Below, in pieces: positions 18,116 to 26,144 of a stretch of DNA of 64,000 bases (positions within the stretch are counted from its first letter, which is position 1; each line of letters starts with the position of its first letter). The notes beneath the pieces were generated by a model. The model had not been told where the DNA came from and did not search any database. It worked only from the letters and a program-made list of their open reading frames with translations. The translations under genes were made by a program, and so were the position numbers. Source of the DNA: UBA7672 sp044224605 (lineage in GTDB: Bacteria > Pseudomonadota > Alphaproteobacteria > Caulobacterales > Hyphomonadaceae); contig JBGAKC010000001.1 in NCBI GenBank assembly GCA_044224605.1, positions 124,001 through 188,000 on the forward strand, given 5' to 3'.

Positions 18116-19431
18116 GGCGGGTTAGGCCATGGCTGCAATCGGCTCGTCTGCCTGGATCCGTCAGGACTGATCAGGTCCCGGGGATTGCCAAAATCGAGTC
18201 AGGCTGCCTGCATCACGGCCCCTTCAATGACAACGCCGCTGGTGACGTACTTCCAAAACGCAACCAGAAGTTTTCGCGCCAGGGCGACGATGGCGGTCTT
18301 GCGCATCCGGCCGCCGTTGCGCTCGACACGGTCCTTGAACCAGAGTGTAAGCGCCGAGCCCGGTTGATGGCGCGTCCACAGCCAGGCGACCTGTATCATC
18401 GTCGTGCGTAGCCGGGGATTGCCAGCCTTCGAGACGCCCTGTTCGTGATCGATCGATCCGCTTTTCCACGGCGTCGGCGCCAAGCCAGCATAAGCCGCGA
18501 CCTGCCTCCGGTTGTCGAAGTGGCGGTACAGCGCTTCAGACCATAACAGGGTGGCGATCTGGGGGCCGATCCCCTTCAACCGGCCGAGCATCACGGCAGG
18601 AACTGTCGGGGTAGCCTCTTCCTGTTCGAGGAGCAGATCGCGATCTACCTCAACCGCCTTGAGCTGGGCGATGATCAGCTCGATGCGATCCAGCTCCCGG
18701 CTGATCTGCGCCTTCATACGTTCCGGAAGCGGACGGCCGTCGCCGGTCTGAAGGACTTCAAGCCGGGCGCGACGGTCGCGGAGAAGCGGGTTGTAGTTGA
18801 AGACGCCCTGCGTGCAGAGAAGTCCCTTGATCCGGTTGGTATGGCCGATCCGCTCGGTGAGGAGGGCCTTGCGCTCACGGCAGATGCGACGGCGGTCTTC
18901 CTGGTTTGGCGTCGGCACGCGGACCATTGAGCACACGCGCGGCTCGCCGCGCTTGTAGGCGAGCAGCGTTCGAACCAGCGTCTCGCCGTCGATGCGATCG
19001 GTCTTGGCTTGCCGCCGGCGGCGCGAGGTGAGAATCGAGGCTGCGTCAACGACATGGCTCTCCACACCTTCACTCTCAAGAACACGGTGGATCCAGAACC
19101 CGTCCAGCCCGGCCTCCTGTATGACGATAATCGGGAACGCACGCCCTGTCCGGGCAGTCGCTTTCTGCCTGAGAAGCGTGAGACGAGCCAGTAATGCGCC
19201 GGCGTCACCAGCCGGGATAGAATGCTTGGACAGCTTTTCTCCAACACCGGGCGACAGGGACGTGATCAGCCAAGTCGAGCGGCTGAGTTCAAGCGAGACA
19301 AAGAGGGCGCCTAGATCGGTACGGATGGCGCTCTGGTCGGGTCGATGATCATTCTGCATCAGTCAGCTCCAGTGGGGTTGAGTGGGCAAGAGCCGCACTC
19401 TGCCGGGAGCCGAGCGGAGCGCTAACCCGCC
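18116..19431 (-). mobile_element. IS110-family insertion sequence, borders tentative
   Basis: An intact DEDD transposase gene lies between a 10-bp inverted repeat, GGCGGGTTAG at 18116-18125 and CTAACCCGCC at 19422-19431. IS110 elements usually lack such repeats while the IS1111 subgroup has short subterminal ones, so these positions are a guess at the ends. No target duplication is seen, in line with site-specific IS110 insertion. Confidence 0.55.
18199..19359 (-). CDS. IS110-family transposase (DEDD)
   Basis: The product is 386 residues and full length. The N-terminal RuvC-like DEDD domain shows LFVSLELSRSTWLIT (Glu at the usual first Asp), IVIQEAGLDGFW and KTDRIDGETLVRTLL. The C-terminal transposase_20 domain shows LGRLKGIGPQIATLLW and RQVAAYAGLAPTPWKSG with the catalytic serine region KAGNPRLRTTMIQ. 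It is unrelated in detail to the IS110 remnant at 11781-13560. It inserts site-specifically without duplication, probably guided by a bridge-type RNA encoded in the flanks, which I cannot delimit here. Confidence 0.85.
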   Translation of the reverse strand: MQNDHRPDQSAIRTDLGALFVSLELSRSTWLITSLSPGVGEKLSKHSIPAGDAGALLARLTLLRQKATARTGRAFPIIVIQEAGLDGFWIHRVLESEGVESHVVDAASILTSRRRRQAKTDRIDGETLVRTLLAYKRGEPRVCSMVRVPTPNQEDRRRICRERKALLTERIGHTNRIKGLLCTQGVFNYNPLLRDRRARLEVLQTGDGRPLPERMKAQISRELDRIELIIAQLKAVEVDRDLLLEQEEATPTVPAVMLGRLKGIGPQIATLLWSEALYRHFDNRRQVAAYAGLAPTPWKSGSIDHEQGVSKAGNPRLRTTMIQVAWLWTRHQPGSALTLWFKDRVERNGGRMRKTAIVALARKLLVAFWKYVTSGVVIEGAVMQAA

Positions 19432-19591
19432 CCATGGGATCTTCATTCTGTTTGGCCGCCCTGACGGTCGGCGGGTGCGGATCTGTCTCTGCAAGTCGTC
19501 TCTTGGCTCGTGCAGGAGGGGAATTGGTTGCTCAGGTCATTGCAGTGTGCCGGGCGTGATGGACCGCCTCAAGGGACGACGAGGCCCCACC

Positions 19592-19619
19592 ATTTTTTTG
19601 GCGGAAGAGCCAAAAAAAT
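19592..19619. terminator. A/T-ended hairpin, bidirectional terminator-like
   Basis: ATTTTTTTGGC (19592-19602) and GCCAAAAAAAT (19609-19619) form a perfect 11-bp stem with a 6-nt loop. Each strand ends in seven T after the GC pairs, so it can stop transcription from either side. It separates the IS110 side from the small ORF and relaxase operon. 19620-19722 is otherwise empty. Confidence 0.6.
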
Positions 19620-19722
19620 CGTGACCCCCATCGCCGCTGCGCGGTCGCGCCTTAGCGCGATCCCTTGACCCGCTCCATCACGCCCGCCCGCCGACATCGT
19701 CCTTCAAACACAGGAGACGACG

Positions 19723-19884
19723 ATGTTCACGAAGACCTTCACGATCGAGCGCCACATCGAGGAGCTGCGCGCCGAACTGCGGACGACGACTGACGCCGAG
19801 GAGGCCCGCGAGATCCAGGCTGAGCTGGCGGCCATGCTGGACCTTACCGGCGATCTCGACCGGGTAAATGAGGCGATGATCTGA
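19723..19884 (+). CDS. 53-residue acidic helical protein of the island
   Basis: The frame starts at an ATG seven bases after AGGAGA and encodes MFTKTFTIERHIEELRAELR, then two predicted helices (DAEEAREIQAELAAMLDLTG). It is very acidic (Glu/Asp-rich). Reading-frame quality and the strong ribosome-binding site argue for a real gene. I do not recognise a family; short proteins of this kind often sit between antirestriction genes and the relaxase on alphaproteobacterial islands. A DNA-mimic or relaxosome accessory role would be speculation. Confidence 0.6.
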   Translation: MFTKTFTIERHIEELRAELRTTTDAEEAREIQAELAAMLDLTGDLDRVNEAMI

Positions 19885-20117
19885 GGCGGCCAGCGAGAGC
19901 GGCCTATGTCGCTCTCGTCTCATTCGATCTCCGTGATCCGCAGGTGCGATGACGTTCGACGAGCAGTCTCTGTTGCGTGAGGTCTGAAGCGCGGTGAAGC
20001 AGGAGACGGTCGTGGAGGGGTGGGTGCGGTGGAATGCAAGATTAAGGTAGAGCGGCGGTGTGGACGCCCACCGCCTTGTCTGCACATAGGAATATCCGCC
20101 TCTAACCCCCAGGACGT

Positions 20118-20137
20118 TTGCGGCGGATCCGCCGCAA
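20118..20137. promoter_or_regulatory. perfect 20-bp palindrome upstream of the relaxase
   Basis: TTGCGGCGGATCCGCCGCAA is a perfect palindrome ending 39 bp before the relaxase start. A near copy lies after the relaxase at 22260-22277. It could be an operator for the downstream HTH protein or part of oriT (relaxases usually nick just upstream of their own gene). 19885-20117 shows nothing else I can name. Confidence 0.55.
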
Positions 20138-20176
20138 TTTCTCGAACCGATTGCAAGCTGTCGACACGCGTCTTGG

Positions 20177-22216
20177 ATGCGCGATGCTGAGGCCATGCAG
20201 CGTGACGAAAATGAATTCCAAATCCGGATCGGACGTTCAGCGCGCGACGCTCGTCCTGCACTGAAGCAGGTGCGCGCGGCTGCGCGACGTGCGCCACCAT
20301 CCAAGCCGAAAAGCAGCGCACCTGCCGCACAGTCCCCAGTGCGCGCGCACTTCGCAAAGGGGTCGGCATCACGCGCGCGACCGGTCCGCGTTACTCAGCG
20401 CCGCGTCGTGGTGAAGGCCAGGTTCGTGGCCCATGTCGCAGGGCAGGCCAAGACGCTCCGAGCCCATGTCGCCTACCTCGGCCGGGAGGGTGCCGCGCGG
20501 CAGAACCAGCCTGAGGTCGGCGATCAGCGGGAGCCTTCGCGTAGCCAGGAGCGGTCATCTGAACAGCATATTGATGCAACGATCGGATACCTGTCGCGCG
20601 AGCGACAAGGCGGCGATGAGCGCTTCTACGACCAGTCCCGCAACTCGCTCGATGCGAGAGACGCAACGCAAGGCTGGCATGCGGACAAGCGTCACTTCCG
20701 CCTCATCATCAGCGCCGAGGATGGCACCGATCTCGGCGAACTCCGCCCGTTCATCCGTGAGACGATGGCGCGCCTCGAGCGCCATGTCGGAACCCGCCTC
20801 CAATGGCTGGCGGTGGACCACTGGGACACCGACAATCCGCACACCCATGTCCTCGTCCGGGGGATCCGCGCCGACGGGAAAGACCTGATCATCCCAGGCA
20901 AGGTGCTATCGGTCGCGATCCGAGAAGATGCGCAGGAGATCGCAACCCGGATCCTGGGGCCGAGGCCGGCGCTGGAGCTCCAGCGGATGCGCGACCGGGA
21001 TATCGGGGCCCGCGCATTCACCCGGCTCGACCGGGAGCTCATCGCCCTCGACGGTCCGGGCGGCCTTGGCAGCTCATTCCGACACACCGACCTACCGCGC
21101 CGCCTCGACACGCTGTCAGGGTGGGGACTTGCCGCTGTCGGTCCGGATGGCAGCTGGCGCCTTGCCTCGGACCTGCCAGCCCAGCTCAGTCAGATGGCGG
21201 ACAGCGACGAAGTCGCGCGCATCGTCGCCCGTCAGGGACGCGCCTTCACCGGCATGCCGGTTCTGGCTGCTGATGTGACCCGCCAGGAATCCGGACGGCT
21301 TGTCGGCCTATCGCATTCCGATGACGGGGCAGACAATCTTATCGCCATCATCGAGAATGGCCGCGGAGAGCTTCGCTATACCCGTTTCCGGGAACCCGGC
21401 GCGGCTGCGGTTCTGGAGGACACCCTAAAAGGCGCGCTGATTGCCTTCGAGCCCCAGGAGGCCCGCACCGGCCCGTCAGACGAGGCCGTGGCGCGCGTCG
21501 CCCGCCTCAATCGCGGCCTCTACTCGGCTGACATCCACGCCCGGATGGAAGCAAACGTCCCCGACGGTCTTGTCGCCGCCAACATCAGGCGGCTGGAGGC
21601 CATGCGCCGGGCAGGCCTGATCTCTCGGGGCAGGGACGGCATCTTCGACATCGCTCCTGACCATCTCGATCGTGTGCTGACCTATGAGCGCGCGCGTCTC
21701 GTCCGTGCCCCGATGGCCCCGCGTGTGCTTAGCTACATGCCGCTCGCCAACCAGATCGCCGCGGCCGGACCGACGCATCTCGACCGTGCCCTCGCGGGTC
21801 AGGAATCCTCACCTGATGGCGCCGGCCATCTGGCGCGGGAGTTTGAAGCCGCGCTTCGACAACGGCGTCTGTTCCTGATCGAGCAAGGCTGGATGGGGGC
21901 GGCGGACAAGATGCTGCCGCGACAGGCGCTTGAAGACATGAAAGCGCACGAGCTTCGAACGACAGCAAAGATCCTGTCCAGCGAGGTTGGCATGCCAGTG
22001 ACGCTGGGCTCGGGAACCGTGTCGGGGGTCTACACCCGCCGCATCGACCTGGCGCAGGGAAGGGTGGCCCTCATCGTCGGGGATCAAACCTCGCAGCTCG
22101 TACCGTGGCGTCCGGCGCTGGAACGGTTTGCGGGTCAGAACGTGGTCGGCGTTCAACGCGGTCGATCGATCTCGTGGAGCCTCCAGCGCGGAAGAGGGCT
22201 CGGACTCGGAATCTGA
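20177..22216 (+). CDS. relaxase / mobilization nuclease with DUF3363 domain
   Basis: The product is 679 residues (an inner ATG at 20195 with GAGG upstream is an alternative start). A basic N-terminus precedes the relaxase core: AHVAYLGREG, then HFRLIISAEDGTDLGELRPFIRE and the metal-binding HUH-type segment WDTDNPHTHVLVRG. The C-terminal half is the DUF3363 domain common in alphaproteobacterial VirD2/RlxS-type enzymes. It nicks oriT and stays covalently bound to the strand. No type IV coupling or pilus genes are in the window, so the element is mobilizable rather than self-transmissible as seen here. Confidence 0.88.
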   Translation: MRDAEAMQRDENEFQIRIGRSARDARPALKQVRAAARRAPPSKPKSSAPAAQSPVRAHFAKGSASRARPVRVTQRRVVVKARFVAHVAGQAKTLRAHVAYLGREGAARQNQPEVGDQREPSRSQERSSEQHIDATIGYLSRERQGGDERFYDQSRNSLDARDATQGWHADKRHFRLIISAEDGTDLGELRPFIRETMARLERHVGTRLQWLAVDHWDTDNPHTHVLVRGIRADGKDLIIPGKVLSVAIREDAQEIATRILGPRPALELQRMRDRDIGARAFTRLDRELIALDGPGGLGSSFRHTDLPRRLDTLSGWGLAAVGPDGSWRLASDLPAQLSQMADSDEVARIVARQGRAFTGMPVLAADVTRQESGRLVGLSHSDDGADNLIAIIENGRGELRYTRFREPGAAAVLEDTLKGALIAFEPQEARTGPSDEAVARVARLNRGLYSADIHARMEANVPDGLVAANIRRLEAMRRAGLISRGRDGIFDIAPDHLDRVLTYERARLVRAPMAPRVLSYMPLANQIAAAGPTHLDRALAGQESSPDGAGHLAREFEAALRQRRLFLIEQGWMGAADKMLPRQALEDMKAHELRTTAKILSSEVGMPVTLGSGTVSGVYTRRIDLAQGRVALIVGDQTSQLVPWRPALERFAGQNVVGVQRGRSISWSLQRGRGLGLGI

Positions 22217-22259
22217 TGTGATGCGTGATCAAGACCTCGCTTGCAGGCGCATCGCCTCG

Positions 22260-22277
22260 TGCGGCGGTTCCGCCGCA
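22260..22277. promoter_or_regulatory. second palindrome, upstream of the HTH gene
   Basis: TGCGGCGGTTCCGCCGCA (8-bp arms, TT centre) followed by AATA nearly repeats the palindrome at 20118-20137. It lies 78 bp before the HTH gene and 43 bp after the relaxase stop. Two copies in front of two genes favour a shared regulator site. Confidence 0.55.
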
Positions 22278-22355
22278 AATACAACGATGGATTGTCTCCT
22301 GTGGAAAACGCACCGCGAGATGATTTTCTCAGAGGGTTCTCAACAGGGATCGACA

Positions 22356-22730
22356 ATGCCGAGTGCCTCAATCCGTCCGCTGGACGATGAATGGTGGACC
22401 ACCGCGATGGTCTGCTCCTACCTCAAGCTGAAGCGGCGCGCGTTGTGGGACATCCGTCGCGATCCGGCGAAGGCATTTCCAGCGGCTGTGAAACCCGGCG
22501 GCAAGGTCAACCTGTTCCGCGCCGAAGACGTGCGTGTGTGGGTCGCGAAACGTCGACCGTACCACCTGCCGCCGCCGCAGGCGACGGTCGCTCCGCCAGC
22601 AAAGCCGCAGATCGTCGCGAAGCCGCAGGTCAAGGCTCCTCCCATCATCATGGCGCCCGAGCCGGTTGTTAAGCCTGTTCAGCGGAAACGAGCTCCGGCT
22701 GCGGATGAGCGTCAGCTCGGGCTTTTCTAG
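22356..22730 (+). CDS. helix-turn-helix (AlpA-like) DNA-binding protein
   Basis: The product is 124 residues. The first 60 (DDEWWTTAMVCSYLKLKRRALWDIRRDPAKAFPAAVKPGGKVNLFRAEDVRVWVAKRR) form an excisionase/AlpA-type winged HTH. The tail is proline- and lysine-rich and ends DERQLGLF. On tRNA-integrated islands such proteins regulate the integrase or act as recombination directionality factors. The 3' end overlaps the convergent integrase gene by 62 bp. The ATG at 22356 is chosen because upstream codons overlap the relaxase or lack family resemblance. Confidence 0.75.
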   Translation: MPSASIRPLDDEWWTTAMVCSYLKLKRRALWDIRRDPAKAFPAAVKPGGKVNLFRAEDVRVWVAKRRPYHLPPPQATVAPPAKPQIVAKPQVKAPPIIMAPEPVVKPVQRKRAPAADERQLGLF

Positions 22731-23961
22731 TTCCACGGGTTTTCGCGGCACTCGGCTCCGCGAGAAGTTCGGACGCCCAGAGTTGCAGCGCAGCGCGCTT
22801 TTCCTCGATGTAGCGGTAGCGGTTGTAGACGCCTTTGACGCCGCCGATCCGGTGCCCAAGCACACGCTCAACCACGATCTCGTCGACGCCCAGACGCGCC
22901 ATGTGGGTGGCAGCAGTGCGACGGAGGTCATGGATCGTCCAACGGTCGATCTTGCGGCCGAGACGAGCCTCGGCCCCTTCACGGATCCGCGCGAGCGCCG
23001 CTGGCGTCGCCGTCCAGACCGGTCTTTTTCCGCCATTCGAGGTGATCAGATACGGCCCTCGCGGCGGTTTCGGGATGCGTTCGACAATCTCCATCGCTTC
23101 GGGGATCAAGGGGATGATGGTGGGATCGCCGGTCTTGTAGGCCTCGCCAGGGATATCGAGACACGCATTGGCGCGATCCAGCCAGCCCACCTGCGCGTTG
23201 CCGATCTCCCGTAACCGGGCGCCCGTAAGCATCAGTAAGCAGATGAGCGAGCCGGACGGGTAGGGCTCCGTCTGGGCCGCCTTCCAGGCGGCGCGGGCTT
23301 CATCGAGGCTGAGAACGCGCTCCCGCGGCTTCGATTTGACCGGTGAGCGAACGCCGCTGACCGGGTTGAAGTCGACATGTTCCCGTTCCAGAGCCCAGTT
23401 GAAGAAGACCGAAAGCCATTTCCGGGTGTCCATCGTCGCGGTTGGCGTCGCGCGCTTCTTGAGGTCATCGAGCAGGGCGATGACATCCCGGCGCGTTACC
23501 TGCTTCGGGGCATAGTCGCCGAACCGCGGGTTCACGTAGTCCCGCATGATCCATTCGGCCTTGCCGGCGCTCTGAAGGCGGCCGCGGCAATGGTGTTCGA
23601 GGAAAGATTCGGACAGTTCGGCGATGGTCCCACGCCGCACGGTCGCGGCGCTCTCGAGCCGTTCGATCGGATTGATGCCGTTGTCGGCGTCGGCCAGCAT
23701 GGTGGCGGCCTGGGCTCGCGCCTTGAGCAGGGAGATGGCCGGATATTCGCCGAGCGTGATCCGATAGAACTTGCGGCCGGCTAGCTTCTTGCCGCGTTCG
23801 GTGACGCCGCCGCGTCCCTTCACGGTGTAGCGGAGCGTCCAGGTCGGCCGGCCGCGTGGGCCCACGCGAAGCAGGAGCCCGGAGATCGTCCCGTCGTTCA
23901 GTTCAATTCGCTCCGCCGGTGGCGACGAATAGAGGGATTTCAGTTTTGCGTCCGTGAGCAT
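22669..23961 (-). CDS. tyrosine-type integrase (P4 family, DUF4102 arm domain)
   Basis: The product is 430 residues. The N-terminal arm-binding domain (MLTDAKLKSLYSSPPAERIELNDG, LGEYPAISLLKARAQA) is followed by a core-binding helix region and the catalytic domain. Active residues are Arg in TGARLREIGNAQ, His-x-x-Arg in HDLRRTAATHMA, His in VLGHRIGG and Tyr in VYNRYRY. It integrates the element into the 3' part of a tRNA gene; the matching tRNA-Gly half is 235 bp upstream of its start. The C-terminus overlaps the HTH gene. Confidence 0.92.
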   Translation of the reverse strand: MLTDAKLKSLYSSPPAERIELNDGTISGLLLRVGPRGRPTWTLRYTVKGRGGVTERGKKLAGRKFYRITLGEYPAISLLKARAQAATMLADADNGINPIERLESAATVRRGTIAELSESFLEHHCRGRLQSAGKAEWIMRDYVNPRFGDYAPKQVTRRDVIALLDDLKKRATPTATMDTRKWLSVFFNWALEREHVDFNPVSGVRSPVKSKPRERVLSLDEARAAWKAAQTEPYPSGSLICLLMLTGARLREIGNAQVGWLDRANACLDIPGEAYKTGDPTIIPLIPEAMEIVERIPKPPRGPYLITSNGGKRPVWTATPAALARIREGAEARLGRKIDRWTIHDLRRTAATHMARLGVDEIVVERVLGHRIGGVKGVYNRYRYIEEKRAALQLWASELLAEPSAAKTRGTRKARADAHPQPELVSAEQA

Positions 23962-24052
23962 TGGGGCACACCAGCTTGGCTAGGCGCCCTGCCGAAACCG
24001 ACAGCAGAACGCGTTCAAGTCGCAGGTCTAGCTGGGTGGAATTGGGGCACAC
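23960..24052. repeat. direct repeat ATTGGGGCACAC, candidate integrase arm sites
   Basis: ATTGGGGCACAC occurs at 23960-23971, covering the integrase start codon, and again at 24041-24052. P4-like integrases bind repeated arm sites between their gene and the core att site, which matches this placement. The rest of 23972-24195 is AT-richer and shows no gene. Confidence 0.45.
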
Positions 24053-24195
24053 AATGGGGCTGCACCGACCAAAACCGATTAGAAAAACAAAAGAACTCAT
24101 CTGCACACAAAAACTCATCAAGCGCTTTTGCTACAAAGCGAATTGTCGAATTCATCGACACGCTTCCGACTTTAGACAACCTAACGGATCGGGTA

Positions 24196-24240
24196 TTGCC
24201 AAGGTCGGGGTCGTGAGTTCGAATCTCATCGCCCGCTCCA
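24196..24240 (+). repeat. att site: 3' half of tRNA-Gly(GCC)
   Basis: The 45 bp starting TTGCCAAGGTCGGGG and ending CGCCCGCTCCA equal the anticodon loop to CCA end of a GCC-anticodon glycine tRNA, with an intact T-loop (GTTCGAATC). The sequence upstream does not supply the 5' half, so this is an attachment-site duplicate and not a tRNA gene. It lies next to the integrase and marks one end of the island. Confidence 0.85.
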
Positions 24241-24579
24241 GTAATTCAAACGAAAATAGGATGTAAAAAAGCAACCGGCCCCTGCCGGCAGTATTTGGCT
24301 GTTCCTGGGTAAGCACCGTGTGAGCACGCCGCGCGTGCAAGCTGGTGCGTCGGAACGAGCCAACATTGAGAGGTCTGCGCCGGTTCTCCCGACATCCTGA
24401 TTGGGCTAGTCCGTCTGGACGGCGACCGCCGGGTCCGCCAAGTTATCGGATTGGGTCGTTGGCCTTCAGACTGTGATTAGGCGCCGAGTGATGACCCCTC
24501 CGCTTCCTACGAAATCAATCGCGTAGCGCGCCTATCGGCACCCTGACCCAACGCCAGTTCACACTCCCGGCCTTGCAAA

Positions 24580-25353
24580 TCAGGGGCGCGCCCCGGGAGC
24601 CACAGTGCGCGATGCGAAAAACGCGAAGGCGTGATCAGTTCCGTTGAAAGTGATCAGTAGATCGACACGACCGCCAGTGGGCGGGATCTGGACGACAAAT
24701 ATGCCCCCGTTCAGCTCGCCCGGCGCAACTTGAAACGGATGCAGCGCTTTGCGTGAGATCCAGTCCTCCGTCGCCTGCAACTGAGCGGCCGCAGCTGCGA
24801 CGGTGTCGGCGTCCAGCTGCCTGTCAATCCGGTCCTGGCGATAGTTCCTGCCATTGTCGTCACTGAAAACCTGACAGTCGCCCCGCCCCGCCGGGCAGCC
24901 TCCGAAGTTGTTGAAACGGTAGTCGCGATTGGCTTCCGCGGACGCCGAGGCGATATCCCTTTGGTCGGTGCGTATGGTCGCATTGATGAAACCGCGCAAG
25001 CGCTCCTGCATTTCTGCACGGAGTTCGTTCGCCGCCAACACGGACAGCGCCTTGCCGTTCGCCGAAGCCTTGATGTTGGTGGGCGCGAAGTCGAGCACAG
25101 TGGAGCTCTTGTTTTGGATCGCCACGGCAAAGCTCGCCCCCAGACCCGCGAGCTGGTCGTCTGCGCGGATCGAAACGATGCTGCCCGGCCGACGTGATTC
25201 CAGGATTGAACGTCTGTCGAGCCCGGGTAAATCCTGACCATTGCTCCAGACGGGCACGAGGACGTATTGCGTTGTAGATGGAGCAGCCACGCAGCCTGAT
25301 AAGCAGTACGCTGCCAGCGCGAAGCCCAAGGCGAGCAATATGTTGTTCCGCAC
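24580..25353 (-). CDS. lipoprotein of unknown function
   Basis: The product is 257 residues with a lipoprotein signal ending LSGC-VAAP (residue 21 Cys). The mature part has a stretch that could be a beta domain (ADDQLAGLGASFAVAIQNKSSTVLDF), a helical region (ELRAEMQERLRGFINATIR) and a Cys pair in FGGCPAGRGDCQVF that could form a disulfide. I do not recognise the family. It lies alone between the two tRNA-Gly halves and is likely cargo of a second element. 24241-24579 is empty apart from short unrelated frames. Confidence 0.7.
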   Translation of the reverse strand: MRNNILLALGFALAAYCLSGCVAAPSTTQYVLVPVWSNGQDLPGLDRRSILESRRPGSIVSIRADDQLAGLGASFAVAIQNKSSTVLDFAPTNIKASANGKALSVLAANELRAEMQERLRGFINATIRTDQRDIASASAEANRDYRFNNFGGCPAGRGDCQVFSDDNGRNYRQDRIDRQLDADTVAAAAAQLQATEDWISRKALHPFQVAPGELNGGIFVVQIPPTGGRVDLLITFNGTDHAFAFFASRTVAPGARP

Positions 25354-25555
25354 GTTCGCCCTCCTCGAAAGCAGCCGCCAATCGAAACGGCAGTCGCCCG
25401 CGGCATCTGCACCATACTGACTTCAGCGCTTTCAGTCGAACGCCGGATGGTGAGCGCGCTTGCGCGAGGACAAATCGACCTGGCGCGCCTGAGTGACCAT
25501 CCGTGGACGCCGACTTACATCGCCAGCCTAGTGGCGAAAGGAAACAACCTTCGCG

Positions 25556-25918
25556 CTATCCAGACCTGCCGCCATGCCCTCGTCGGCGACCGTTCGAAAT
25601 CGTGGGCGCCCGAGTATCGCGCAGCCGGATCAGCATTGCCAGCGTATTGCCAAACTGTCGTGTCAGCCGCTCGTCGAGCGCAAGGATTCGATCCGCGCCG
25701 AAGGGGTCGAGGCTCTCGCCCCACGCCTGCAGCCGAATGGCCGGACGCCTTGCGGCCTGGCCACGCGTCTTCTCGAATATGGGCAGAACATCGTCTTTCA
25801 GAAACCGAAGCAGGCTCGGCGCATCGGGCCGGGAGGGGACAGATCTTTCGCCTTCAATCGATGAGTCGATGAGGAGCTGATCTGCGGATGTCCGCGCGCC
25901 TCTTACAAGGGCGCTGGT
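25556..25918 (-). pseudogene. start-less coding-like frame, probable gene remnant
   Basis: A 120-codon frame without any ATG/GTG/TTG near its 5' end reads TSALVRGARTSADQLLIDSS, later LLRFLKDDVLPIFEKTRGQ, AIRLQAWGESLDPFGADRIL and LDERLTRQFGNTLAMLIRLR. Amino-acid composition and helix periodicity look like a real protein. A TGA precedes it in frame. I read it as the middle or end of a decayed gene. Other frames in 25354-26101 look like noise. Confidence 0.4.
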
Positions 25919-26101
25919 TCAGTGCGGGCGCGCCGTATCGAAGCGGGGCTGCTGCGGCAAGAGCGCCTCTGTGTATCGATGCGTCTATTGCCCAGTCGGG
26001 GGGCGCCGCGGGTGATCGGACAGGTCGCCATCGGCCATGGGAATGGAATTGGGGCTACTTCTGAGGCCGGCAGACCGGGTTCGTTCGGAATTGTGCAAGC
26101 A

Positions 26102-26144
26102 ATACCTTGCAAATACGGCGCGAACTGCTCAATTTGCAAGGTAT
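26102..26144. promoter_or_regulatory. 13-bp inverted repeat covering the ribosome-binding site and start of the ATPase gene
   Basis: ATACCTTGCAAAT (26102-26114) and ATTTGCAAGGTAT (26132-26144) are perfect inverse copies separated by 17 bp. The right arm contains the AAGG ribosome-binding site and the first two bases of the ATG at 26143. This fits either an autoregulatory operator or an mRNA hairpin that hides the start codon. Confidence 0.65.

Noticed and set aside
22128..22355. Upstream extension of the HTH protein to 200 residues
   Set aside because: The added part overlaps the relaxase end and contains the palindrome; the winged-HTH similarity begins after the ATG at 22356.
24150..24245. 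Complete tRNA gene at the integrase-proximal att site
   Set aside because: Only the anticodon-loop-to-CCA half is present; no D-arm or matching 5' acceptor strand is found upstream.
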